Assembly: GCF_009939195.1 (NCBI RefSeq)
Contig: NZ_JAACKC010000001.1
Span: 241,665 to 305,664, forward strand
Direction: 5' to 3'
DNA: 64,000 bases
Origin: Acinetobacter kanungonis
Lineage (GTDB): Bacteria; Pseudomonadota; Gammaproteobacteria; Pseudomonadales; Moraxellaceae
The position numbers were made by a program, and so were the translations under genes. The first letter of the stretch is position 1. Every line of letters starts with the position of its first letter. Under the pieces are notes generated by a model, which worked only from the letters and a program-made list of their open reading frames with translations, had not been told where the DNA came from and searched no databases. This document shows, piece by piece, positions 9,535 through 17,558 of this stretch.

Positions 9535-9756
9535 ATGATAAATAAAGTTAAATTAAAGCTTGAAGAATACTGATCTCAATTAATTGCTTCGGATATCAGT
9601 TTGGTCAACTCGATTGATGCTGCGACCATTCTTGGTTTTAAGCCAAATAACCTGCGTGTTTGGGCGAGTCAAGGAAAAGGCGATTTGAAACCTGTGATGA
9701 CAGGCAATGGCGAAAAATGGTGACTGACGGACATTCGCAATTTAGTGGGTGTATAA
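9535..9756 (+). pseudogene. Small helix-turn-helix (excisionase/AlpA-like) gene with two in-frame TGA stops
   Basis: From ATG 9535 to TAA 9756 one frame reads as a 73-residue protein interrupted only by TGA at 9571-9573 and 9721-9723. The sense parts contain SIDAATILGFKPNN-LRVWASQGKGDLKP followed by GNGEKW(stop)LTDIRNLV, the layout of small winged helix-turn-helix proteins (DNA-reading helix, then a wing) found in phages and integrative elements. Single-base changes (TGG to TGA after EEY; CGA to TGA after EKW) would create both stops. A terminator follows at 9784. Its place 3' of a tRNA supports a remnant of an integrated element. The family call is tentative; the broken frame is seen directly. 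Confidence 0.6.
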
Positions 9757-9783
9757 AGCCGACAGATAAAATCAATAATCTCA

Positions 9784-9806
9784 AACCTCCAAATGGAGGT
9801 TTTTTA
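9784..9806 (+). terminator. Terminator after the HTH pseudogene
   Basis: AACCTCC / GGAGGTT stem with loop AAAT followed by seven T residues. Confidence 0.85.
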
Positions 9807-9877
9807 TTGCCCATATATCTCAGCCACCGACATTCTCGTCTTTATTAGAAATATTTTGAGTGCTTACATGGATTCTA

Positions 9878-9917
9878 AAAACAAAAAACCACTTAGGATT
9901 AGTGCACCTAAGTGGTT
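9878..9917 (-). terminator. Terminator of the tRNA gene
   Basis: An 11-bp perfect stem (AACCACTTAGG / CCTAAGTGGTT) with a 9-base loop; on the minus strand it is followed by a T-run. It begins about 10 bases after the tRNA 3' end. Confidence 0.85.
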
Positions 9918-9925
9918 GTTTTATT

Positions 9926-10002
<77 letters not shown>

Positions 10003-10363
10003 AAATATAAGTTAATGAAATTAAATCAATAACTTGAAGACTGAGCAATACTAGCGATGTTTGATTAAATAAGCAAGTTTTTTGCGGCAGTTGTTTGAAT
10101 ATCTGCTATATACTTATTTAATCATCGTGAAGTATTGACTACGTGAGTGATTTTAGCGATGTCATAAAAAAGAGTAAAGCTAACATAGACATTTTTTGAC
10201 CAAACCGAATCAGAATCATCGACTTATTTTTTAGATGCTTTTCTTTACAGTCAGCTTTTTTTACTGTTTAGAATAATATGAAGGTTTTATATGCCAAACC
10301 CTACTGCAAATATCAATTTAATCATCAATCTAGTACAGCAGGGCTTGGATCAGATCTAACGAA
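10003..10363. other. Intergenic region upstream of the tRNA, with one tiny ORF
   Basis: A+T-rich DNA that should carry the minus-strand tRNA promoter. A 22-codon plus-strand frame at 10291-10359 (MPNPTANINLIINLVQQGLD...) has GAAGG 6-7 bases upstream of its ATG. It is too short to judge and converges on the next gene. Confidence 0.35.
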
Positions 10364-10840
10364 TTACCAGCCTAACTGCTTGTTCAAAGTCGCAGAATCG
10401 TAGTAGTCACCTTGGTAAACAATTTTGTCGTTTTTAACACGAACAAAGCTGACACCTTCAAAGTTAATTGGCTTGTTTGTTGCAGGTGTATCTTTGCTCC
10501 ATGCACCAGTGTTATCCCCAGTAAAGCGCCATTGGAAAGAAATACCATCTTTACTCTCAATTGGCGTACTGGTCATTTCCCACTTTAAATTAGGTACAGC
10601 ATTAATAAATACGCTAATCACGTTATCTCGTGCTGCCTCTTGTCCTTTCTGAGGTGTACCTACAGCAGCATCATAAAATACGCCATCTTTAGCAAAATAA
10701 GAGGCGGCTTGGTTAGGATTATGTTGATTCCATGCTTTCATATAAGATTCAACCACCTGTTTCGGAGGTACAGCAGCATGTGCAACTGTTACACCTGCCA
10801 TTACAGGAACTAAAACCAGTGCTTGTAAAATATTTTTCAT
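10364..10840 (-). CDS. Secreted SnoaL-like / NTF2-fold protein
   Basis: A 158-residue protein with a cleavable signal peptide (about residues 1-22, ending AHA). The mature part follows the SnoaL-like pattern of the NTF2 superfamily: VVESYMKAWNQHNPNQAASYFAKDGVFYD, then a central W/F-rich sheet and FEGVSFVRVKNDKIVYQGDYYD at the end. Members are polyketide cyclases, ketosteroid isomerases or unassigned small-ligand binders; no catalytic assignment is possible. Shine-Dalgarno AAGGGAAG lies before the start. It is 64 bases downstream of, and co-directional with, the aldehyde dehydrogenase gene, so it may belong to the polyamine unit, though no known pathway step calls for it. Confidence 0.85.
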   Translation of the reverse strand: MKNILQALVLVPVMAGVTVAHAAVPPKQVVESYMKAWNQHNPNQAASYFAKDGVFYDAAVGTPQKGQEAARDNVISVFINAVPNLKWEMTSTPIESKDGISFQWRFTGDNTGAWSKDTPATNKPINFEGVSFVRVKNDKIVYQGDYYDSATLNKQLGW

Positions 10841-10904
10841 GTGTCTTCCCTTTTAGAAAAAATATGCAAATTGCATGATGATCCCAAATTCATCATGCTA
10901 AAAA

Positions 10905-12395
10905 TTAGTCTTCGTATGCACTCATCACGTGTTTAACGCGGGTGTATTCTTCAAATCCGTAGCTGGATAAGTCTTTGCCGTAGCCCGACTTTTTAAATCC
11001 ACCATGTGGCATTTCCGCAGTGAGTGGAATGTGCGCATTGACCCAGACCGTACCAAAATCCAAATCACGGCTGAAACGCATGCTGCGACTATGGTCATTT
11101 GTCCAAACGCTGGACGCCAGACCAAATTCAACATCATTGGCTTTGTCTAAGGCATCTTCCTCATCTTTAAAGGTTTGGATGGTTACAATCGGTCCAAAAA
11201 TTTCATTTTGAATGGCTTCATCGTGTTGTTCTAAACCGCAGATGATGGTTGGTTCAAAATAGTAGCCCGCGTATTGCGTCACTTGTTTTCCACCTGTCAC
11301 AATTTTGGCATGTGCGGGTAAACGATCCAAAAAGCCTTGAATATGAACTAACTGTCTTTGGTTGTTTAAGGCACCATACAAAGCGGTTTCATCATCAGGT
11401 AAACCACAGTGGATTTTTTTGGTCTTTTCCAGCATTTTTTCCATAAACGCTTCATAAATGCTTTCTTGCACCAATACACGTGCCGCAGCCGTACAGTCTT
11501 GTCCCGCATTAAAGAAACCCGCGACAGAAATTGCATCGGTGGCTTTTTCAAGATCCGCATCTTCAAATACCAGTACAGGAGCTTTACCACCGAGTTCCAA
11601 ATGTGCCTTTGCCAAGTTACTTGCAGCAGACGCTGCCACTTGGAGTCCTGCACGCACTGAGCCTGTAATGGAGACCATTGCAGGAACAGGATGTGACACC
11701 ACTTTTGAACCTGCATCTGCCAGACCTAAAATGACATTGATCGCACCTTTCGGAAAAAACGGTGCTGCAATTTCTGCCAGAAGCAAGGTACTGTTTGGTG
11801 TTGTATCACTTGGTTTGAGAACCACCGTATTACCAGCAGCTAAAGCAGGCGCAATTTTCCAAACCGCCATCATTAATGGATAGTTCCACGGTGCAACTTG
11901 CCCAACCACGCCAATCGGCTCACGTCGAATACTGGAAGTAAAGCCTTCTAAGTATTCACCTGTCGATTTACCTTCTAGGCAGCGGGCAGCACCTGCAAAA
12001 AAACGAATATGGTCTGCCGAAGTTTTAATTTCTTCAGCGGCAATCATATGTTTAAGCTGACCCGTTTCTAAACTTTGTACATCAACCAGCTGGTCTGCAT
12101 GGGTTTCTAGCGCATCTGCGAAAGCCAATAATGCTTTTTGACGCATAGATGGAGTTGAACGTCTCCAGACTTTAAATGCAGCTTTTGCACAATCATATGC
12201 ATAATCAACATCTTGTTGTGTTGCATTTGGAGATTGAGCATAAATCTGACCATTAACAGGACTAATTAAATCAAAGAATTCGATCCCTGTTGTTTGAATA
12301 AATTCACCGTTAATAAAATGTTTTAATTGTTTAACGTGCATTTGAACAGATCCATTCGCCTGTCCTAAATTTTCACCAATATGAAGGTCTGTCAT
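10905..12395 (-). CDS. Gamma-aminobutyraldehyde dehydrogenase (PatD-like aldehyde dehydrogenase)
   Basis: A 496-residue NAD(P)-dependent aldehyde dehydrogenase. Family signatures are APWNYPLMMAVWKIAPALAAGN, VVLKPSDTTP, ITGSVRAG, LELGGKAP (general-base Glu) and FNAGQDCTAA (catalytic Cys). The stretch RFFAGAARCLEGKSTGEYLEG closely follows E. coli PatD/YdcW, which oxidises gamma-aminobutyraldehyde to GABA in putrescine breakdown. The first 24 residues (MTDLHIGENLGQANG...) extend beyond the usual ALDH start; the first twelve are nearly the same as those of the divergent permease, because the two genes share an inverted duplication here. An internal Met19 would give a normal-length enzyme. Neighbours (PuuP-like permease, PuuB-like oxidase) support the putrescine role. 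Confidence 0.9.
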   Translation of the reverse strand: MTDLHIGENLGQANGSVQMHVKQLKHFINGEFIQTTGIEFFDLISPVNGQIYAQSPNATQQDVDYAYDCAKAAFKVWRRSTPSMRQKALLAFADALETHADQLVDVQSLETGQLKHMIAAEEIKTSADHIRFFAGAARCLEGKSTGEYLEGFTSSIRREPIGVVGQVAPWNYPLMMAVWKIAPALAAGNTVVLKPSDTTPNSTLLLAEIAAPFFPKGAINVILGLADAGSKVVSHPVPAMVSITGSVRAGLQVAASAASNLAKAHLELGGKAPVLVFEDADLEKATDAISVAGFFNAGQDCTAAARVLVQESIYEAFMEKMLEKTKKIHCGLPDDETALYGALNNQRQLVHIQGFLDRLPAHAKIVTGGKQVTQYAGYYFEPTIICGLEQHDEAIQNEIFGPIVTIQTFKDEEDALDKANDVEFGLASSVWTNDHSRSMRFSRDLDFGTVWVNAHIPLTAEMPHGGFKKSGYGKDLSSYGFEEYTRVKHVMSAYED

Positions 12396-12409
12396 GCAAT
12401 TTCCTTATT
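12361..12409 (-). repeat. Inverted duplication, left copy (RBS and first codons of the aldehyde dehydrogenase)
   Basis: Read on the minus strand this 49-base segment matches 12991-13039 at 46 of 49 positions, with the first 26 bases identical. It contains the AAGGA ribosome binding site, the ATG and twelve codons encoding MTDLHIGENLGQ. Confidence 0.95.
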
Positions 12410-13004
12410 CCGCAATTCAATAAAATATCTTTCTATTCACCACAACTGCTTATGTATTATTTCTATTTTTTCTTGTCAAGGAAAAATATTTTCACATATC
12501 TATTGCAATACAATATATATTTCCATTATTATATGTACATATTTTAAATATTATCATCGCTTTTTTGATGATTAAATAACAATTAAATTATTGAAAAATA
12601 TAAAAATAAATAAATTAAATTCCAAAAATTACATCTATACAAATATGTACAGTTATTTTTCTTAATTTTCACAAAAAAAGATATTTTTTCCCAAATTGGC
12701 TCCTTGTCAAATTGCCAAATTGGCTCTCGTTTGCCTTTCCGAAAACCGACAAATTAAGTCCTGTAAATACCTTGCGGTTTGAAAAAATTTTCCCTCTACA
12801 GGTATTTTTTGAATCAAAACCGCAAATAAGAAATATCTTTTAAAACCAAAAAATCAATCTAAGCAGTTGATTAGGATGATTTTCTTAAGTTTCTTCTATC
12901 TTTATAGAAACTTTTTACAGCCAGATGAATCGATACCCCAAACAGGATTGGGCGTATTTAAAAATACAGATGTATTGAACTTTTTTGCACAATAAGGAAA
13001 TTGC
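12396..13004. promoter_or_regulatory. Divergent promoter region of the putrescine cluster
   Basis: About 600 non-coding bases between divergent genes. The element CCAAATTGGCTC occurs twice (12691-12702 and 12715-12726, 24 bases apart) with a third partial CAAATTG at 12708, like clustered operators. Further on, AATACCT (12766-12772), GCGGTTT (12774-12780), AGGTATT (12800-12806) and AAACCGC (12817-12823) form two interleaved inverted repeats. The remainder is very A+T-rich. No regulator gene lies within the cluster; an Lrp-family gene is found at 19.8 kb. Confidence 0.55.
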
Positions 13005-13039
13005 ATGACAGACCTTCCTATCGGTGAAAATATAGGACA
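12991..13039 (+). repeat. Inverted duplication, right copy (RBS and first codons of the APC permease)
   Basis: Plus-strand partner of 12361-12409; it encodes MTDLPIGENIGQ. Only three mismatches separate the copies. Confidence 0.95.
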
Positions 13040-14501
13040 ATCGGAAAGTTCCGACACAATCCAATCTTCACAATTTGAACGATCAATCGGATTAATCTCA
13101 AATTTCTCACTTGGTTTTACTTATTTATCGCCATTAACGGCAGTGTATTCATTATTTGCACTTGCAATTACTCTTGCAGGTCCGCCATCTATCTGGTGGA
13201 TTATGATCGCTGCATTTGGACAACTCTTGGTGGCGATTGTGTTTGGTGAAACCGCCTCACAATATCCAATCACAGGCGGTCTATATCCTTGGGCGCGTCG
13301 TCTGTGGGGCAGAAAATACGCATGGATGGCGGCGTGGATTTACCTTTGGGCTTTAGTCGTTACCGTCACTTCTATTGCGGAATATAGCGCTGGTTTTGTG
13401 GCGTCACTGTTTAGCTACGAAGCCAACGCCATGAACAGCTTATTGACCACCATCGTATTGCTCATCTTATGTATGGTGGTGAATATGTCGGGCACCAAAA
13501 ACCTGGCACGCGTTGCGCGTATTGGTTTCTGGTGTGAGATCGTAAGTGTAATTGCACTGGGGATCTACTTATTGATTTTCCACCGTGCTCAACCCTTCTC
13601 TATCGTGTTCGATACGATGGGCGTATTGGCACAGAATGGTTCTTATACCACGGCGTTCTTCTCTGCATCCCTACTGGGTTTATTCATGTTCTTCGGTTTT
13701 GAAGCCTGCGGTAACGTGGCTGAAGAAGTCAAAAATCCAAGTCGTCAGATTCCTGTTGCCATGATTTTAAGTATTGTATTTGGTTGCATTTCGGCAATGG
13801 TGTCTGTATTGGGTTATTTACTTGCATCACCTAACTTACAAGCCATTGTAAATGGTCAAGTAACTGATCCAATTCCGTTTATTTTACGTGATGCCTTGGG
13901 AACCCATGGTGCGAATCTGTTTATCGTGATTGCGATTATTGCGATGTTGTCTTGCATCTTGTCTTTACAAGCAGCACTCAGCCGTCTGTTGTTCTCGTTT
14001 GCACGAGACCAAATGCTGCCGGGTAATCAGTGGATTGCTAAATTATCGAAGCAAAATGTACCTGATAACGCGATGATTTTAAGCTGCTTATTGCCTTTAA
14101 TTTTCTGTGTTGTGGTTTATTTCTCTCCAGATAACTTAGCGCGTATTACGGCCTTTGCGGTCATTGGTATTTATGTTTCTTTCCAAATGGTGGTCTTTGC
14201 TGCACTCAAAAATCGCTTAAAAGGCTGGAAACCTGCGGGTGAATGGAGTGTGGGTGCATGGGGCTTACCGATTAATGCACTGGCATTGATTTACGGTGTT
14301 GGCGCAATTTTCCTCCTTGCTCAACCCGCAGATGCAGCATCCTTCTTTGACAGTTGGATTGTACTCATTGGCTTGGCTGTGGTGATTGGTAGTGGTCTGC
14401 TTTATATGTTCATTGCAAAACCCTATGGCAAATCACAAGCACCTGAAAATGACGCATTGTCTTATGCCGCTGAACTTCGTCAAAAACGCAATTCAGTTTA
14501 A
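13005..14501 (+). CDS. APC-superfamily amino acid/polyamine permease
   Basis: A 498-residue inner-membrane transporter with about 12 helices. Family features include the first-helix segment LGFTYLSPLTAVYSLFA, GETASQYPITGGLYPWA and FFGFEACGNVAEEVKNPSRQIPVA (helix 6 and its following loop, typical of the amino acid-choline transporter branch that includes GABA permeases). The N-terminal 12 residues are shared with the divergent aldehyde dehydrogenase through an inverted duplication and lie outside the conserved transporter core. Start ATG 13005 has AAGGA 8 bases upstream. With a PuuP-like permease and a PuuB-like oxidase downstream, the substrate is probably putrescine, GABA or a related amine; the exact one is not determined by sequence. 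Confidence 0.9.
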   Translation: MTDLPIGENIGQSESSDTIQSSQFERSIGLISNFSLGFTYLSPLTAVYSLFALAITLAGPPSIWWIMIAAFGQLLVAIVFGETASQYPITGGLYPWARRLWGRKYAWMAAWIYLWALVVTVTSIAEYSAGFVASLFSYEANAMNSLLTTIVLLILCMVVNMSGTKNLARVARIGFWCEIVSVIALGIYLLIFHRAQPFSIVFDTMGVLAQNGSYTTAFFSASLLGLFMFFGFEACGNVAEEVKNPSRQIPVAMILSIVFGCISAMVSVLGYLLASPNLQAIVNGQVTDPIPFILRDALGTHGANLFIVIAIIAMLSCILSLQAALSRLLFSFARDQMLPGNQWIAKLSKQNVPDNAMILSCLLPLIFCVVVYFSPDNLARITAFAVIGIYVSFQMVVFAALKNRLKGWKPAGEWSVGAWGLPINALALIYGVGAIFLLAQPADAASFFDSWIVLIGLAVVIGSGLLYMFIAKPYGKSQAPENDALSYAAELRQKRNSV

Positions 14502-14523
14502 TCAACTCTGAACATCGGCTTAA

Positions 14524-14736
14524 CGATCACGTCCCAACCCAATCCTAGAATGTACCTTCTACCGAAAAATTGATCAGTACATTCTAGCGTTAAGCCTGAT
14601 GATCAAAATCACGCGTGAAATGGCTGAATTAGCGCATATCAGTGTCATGCCACTCAAATGATCCTGATGCCGATCTAAAGCCGTTTATGTCATGGATGAC
14701 GAATCTGAACAGATTCAAAAATTACAGGTTATAAGA
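14524..14736 (+). pseudogene. Decayed coding remnant between the two permease genes
   Basis: Reading frame 14524 onward gives RPNPILECTFYRKIDQYILA, then KITREMAELAHISVMPLK, and after stops at 14659 and 14665 resumes in the same frame as AVYVMDDESEQIQKLQVIR. Between these, a shifted frame reads NDPDADLK, so two compensating indels would restore one continuous protein. The protein-like sequence and conservative look suggest the tail of a lost gene. I cannot name the family. The segment overlaps an unusual inverted repeat: GGCTTAACG (14517-14525) and CTAGAATGTAC (14545-14555) pair with the contiguous right arm at 14577-14596. Confidence 0.5.
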
Positions 14737-14737
14737 A

Positions 14738-16063
14738 ATGGACAATCACAACCTTAATGTTCGTAAACTCACCTTATGGCAAGTCATTATTGTCGGCATT
14801 GCCTATATGACGCCCATGACAGTGTTTGACACTTTTGGCATTGTCTCGGATGTCACCAGTGGTCGCGTTCCCCTTGCCTATATCTTTGCACTGGTCGCCA
14901 TGTTACTGACGGCATTTAGTTATGCTCGCCTCAGTCAGCAAACAGAGCGTCCCGGTTCAGCCTATACCTATACCGCAGAAAGCTGTGGTACTGCGGCAGG
15001 TTTCTTTGTCGGTTGGTGTTCATTACTCGATTACATCTTATTGCCATTAATCAATGCCTTATTGGCTGGCATCTACCTGAATGCACTCATGCCCGCCATT
15101 CCTTATGCCGTCTGGGTGTTCATTGCAGCAGGATTAGTGACATTAGTGAATTGTTTTAGAATTCATATTCTTGCCAATCTTTCTCTGCTGTTTGTGTTCG
15201 TGCCTTTAATCATGTTGGTAATCTTTATCTATCTGGTGATTCATGGCATCAGCAGCAATGGCTATGAACATGTTCTGACCTTAACCCCATTATTCAATGG
15301 CGATAGCAGCATTATTCCTTTAATTACGGGTGCCTCAATTCTGTGCTTCTCGTTTTTAGGTTTTGATGCAGTCACCACCTTATCTCATGAAACCCACAAC
15401 CCGAAAAAAACCATTCCACGTGCGGTCATGCTGACAACCTTAATTGGTGGCGTAATCTTCATTTCAGCCTCATGGTTTATTCAGTTGTATTTCCCAGACA
15501 ATTCAAGATTTAAAGACCCAGAAGCGGCATTACCTGAAATTGCCTTGTATGTCGGTGGCGCATTATTCCAAGCGGTTTTCCTTGTGGGACAAATCATGAA
15601 TACCGCGGCATCGGGTTTGGCTTCACACGCCAGTGCTGCGCGCCTAATTCACATCATGGGTCGTGATGGTATTTTTCATAAAGGCATTTTCGGTGCATTC
15701 AACCATAAATTAGGCACGCCTTTATATTCAGTGCTGACCATCGGTTTAATTTCGATGACGGCCATGTTTTTAGATTTATCGACTGTGGTGAACCTGATTA
15801 GTTTCGGCGCTTTAATTGCCTTTACTGCGGTGAATTTCTCGGTGTTTATGAAATTTTATGTACAGGACAAACAACGCGCGGGATTCAAATATTTCGCCTT
15901 GAATCTGTGCTTACCCCTCTTATCCGTCTTATCGATTGTCGCGATGTGGGTCAATTTAGAATCCAGCGCCCTACATTTTGGCGGTGCTTGGCTGGCTTTA
16001 GGGATCGTGCTGTTTATTTATAAGAAACTGCGTAAACAAAGTATCGTCCTAAGCAATGCTTAA
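14738..16063 (+). CDS. Putrescine importer-like APC permease
   Basis: A 441-residue permease with about 12 membrane helices. The N-terminus (LTLWQVIIVGIAYMTPMTVFDTFG) and the segments SQQTERPGSAYTYT, WCSLLDYILLPLINALLAG and FSFLGFDAVTTLSHETHNPK closely follow E. coli PuuP, the proton-coupled putrescine importer of the Puu pathway. AGG lies 8 bases before ATG 14738. The stop overlaps the possible upstream start of the PuuB-like oxidase, so the two are co-transcribed and may be translationally coupled. Putrescine taken up here would feed the oxidase downstream and then the aldehyde dehydrogenase on the other strand. Confidence 0.9.
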   Translation: MDNHNLNVRKLTLWQVIIVGIAYMTPMTVFDTFGIVSDVTSGRVPLAYIFALVAMLLTAFSYARLSQQTERPGSAYTYTAESCGTAAGFFVGWCSLLDYILLPLINALLAGIYLNALMPAIPYAVWVFIAAGLVTLVNCFRIHILANLSLLFVFVPLIMLVIFIYLVIHGISSNGYEHVLTLTPLFNGDSSIIPLITGASILCFSFLGFDAVTTLSHETHNPKKTIPRAVMLTTLIGGVIFISASWFIQLYFPDNSRFKDPEAALPEIALYVGGALFQAVFLVGQIMNTAASGLASHASAARLIHIMGRDGIFHKGIFGAFNHKLGTPLYSVLTIGLISMTAMFLDLSTVVNLISFGALIAFTAVNFSVFMKFYVQDKQRAGFKYFALNLCLPLLSVLSIVAMWVNLESSALHFGGAWLALGIVLFIYKKLRKQSIVLSNA

Positions 16064-16094
16064 AAAGACGAATAAAATGAATAGAGAGTTAAAT

Positions 16095-17513
16095 ATGTCA
16101 ATCAATGTCACAAAACCGAAATTACTCCAAGATGTTGCCTTTAAAGCCAGTCACTATCAACAGACAGGTAAGGAATGGAACTGGATTGCTCCTACAAATG
16201 GACAGTTTGATCACCCTGCCAATTATTATGAAAGCTCCTTGCAAGACTGGAACACTTTCCCCGCGCTCAATAGCAATATTGAATGTGATGTCGTGGTCAT
16301 TGGCGGTGGATTATTAGGATCCTCTGCGGCACTGCATTTAGCAGAACAAGGCATTGATACGGTCTTGGTTGAAAAAAACCGGATTGGCAGTGCGGCTTCA
16401 GGACGTAATGGCGGCCAGCTCACTCCGGGTTTGGCGCGTTGGGAAGCCGAAACTATGGCTGAACACTTTAGCTTTGAAGATGCGAAAAAGTTATGGCATT
16501 TCACCTCAACCGAAGCTATGGCTTTAATTGACAGTATTAGCGAAAAATATGACCTAGATTTACAACGTAAACGCGGGCATATTACCGCTGCGGTACACTC
16601 AGGGCATTTAGATGCTTTACGTGACGGCATGCAGGCGCGTGAATTTTTAGAAGACAAAAATACTGCAATGCTGAGTCAGGCTGAATTACGCAAGCACATC
16701 CAATCCTCAAATTATTTTGGTGGCTTGTTGGATCACTTAGGCGGACACATTCATCCCTTAGCCCTAACCCGTGGTTTGGCGTATGGTTTTTGCCAAAATG
16801 GCGGAAAAATCTATGAACAAACAGAGGTCATTTCTATACAAGAACATGCCGATGGGGTTTATGTCAGTACTACCAACGGTATGATTAAGGCGCGTAAAAG
16901 TGTGGTGATGGCGGTGCATCACGCTTCGTTTAAGTTATTAGAACAACGTAGCCAAACCACCATTCCTTTCTATACTTATGTGTGTACCACCGCTCCATTA
17001 GAAGTGGATTTAAAAGAATTACTACCAACCGATATGCCTGTGTATGACACCCAGTTCCAGATCGATTATTACCGTGGTGTATCTCAAAACCGTTTACTGT
17101 TCGGCGGTGAAGGTACTGGTTCATGCTGGGGGCCGGAACAAACCCATGACTATTTGCTCGGAAGAATCCAGCATGTATTCCCGCAACTAAAACAAGTCAA
17201 AATTGATTTTGTCTGGAGCGGCACTACAGATTTAACCGTAAATGGAGCGACAGACTGCCGTAAGTTTGGAGATAAATATTCGATCTATTCGGTGCAAGGC
17301 TGGAGTGGTCATGGCGTGGCGCAAACTGTCCGCATTGGGAAAGCCATTGCCGATGATTTCTGTGGTCGTTCAGATGATTTTGACATGCTCACTAAAATCC
17401 AGCATATCAATATACCGATGGGTCGTGCACTCGCTCCGATTGTGATTCCGATTGCCAAGAGCATGTATGGCATTGGCGCGATGATTAATCCCGGGAAAAT
17501 GGTGTCGTTCTAA
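16095..17513 (+). CDS. FAD-dependent amine oxidoreductase, PuuB-like (gamma-glutamylputrescine oxidase family)
   Basis: A DAO-superfamily flavoprotein of about 472 residues. The FAD-binding signature VVVIGGGLLGSSAALHLAE follows a 50-residue leader, then VEKNRIGSAASGRNGGQ; YFGGLLDHLGGHIHPLALTRG, the active-site region of this subfamily, and a C-terminal VQGWSGHGVAQT match E. coli PuuB in order. PuuB oxidises gamma-glutamylputrescine to the aldehyde with H2O2 release. Starts at 16056 and 16077 are also open; 16095 is chosen for the GAGAG six bases upstream. No gamma-glutamylputrescine synthetase (PuuA) or hydrolase (PuuD) is present in the window, so either they lie elsewhere or this enzyme acts on free amine. 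Confidence 0.88.
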   Translation: MSINVTKPKLLQDVAFKASHYQQTGKEWNWIAPTNGQFDHPANYYESSLQDWNTFPALNSNIECDVVVIGGGLLGSSAALHLAEQGIDTVLVEKNRIGSAASGRNGGQLTPGLARWEAETMAEHFSFEDAKKLWHFTSTEAMALIDSISEKYDLDLQRKRGHITAAVHSGHLDALRDGMQAREFLEDKNTAMLSQAELRKHIQSSNYFGGLLDHLGGHIHPLALTRGLAYGFCQNGGKIYEQTEVISIQEHADGVYVSTTNGMIKARKSVVMAVHHASFKLLEQRSQTTIPFYTYVCTTAPLEVDLKELLPTDMPVYDTQFQIDYYRGVSQNRLLFGGEGTGSCWGPEQTHDYLLGRIQHVFPQLKQVKIDFVWSGTTDLTVNGATDCRKFGDKYSIYSVQGWSGHGVAQTVRIGKAIADDFCGRSDDFDMLTKIQHINIPMGRALAPIVIPIAKSMYGIGAMINPGKMVSF

Positions 17514-17535
17514 AGCGTACTTCTGCCCTATTGAT

Positions 17536-17558
17536 GGCTGCCTTTGTGCAGCCTTTTT
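17536..17558 (+). terminator. Terminator of the permease-oxidase operon
   Basis: GGCTGC / GCAGCC stem followed by TTTTT, 22 bases after the stop. Confidence 0.85.

Noticed and set aside
9660..9848. 62-codon plus-strand frame near the tRNA
   Set aside because: Runs in another frame over the HTH pseudogene and through its terminator hairpin; shadow frame.
12381..12575. 64-codon plus-strand frame in the putrescine promoter region
   Set aside because: Antisense to the start of the dehydrogenase and then A+T-rich low-complexity sequence; no ribosome binding site.
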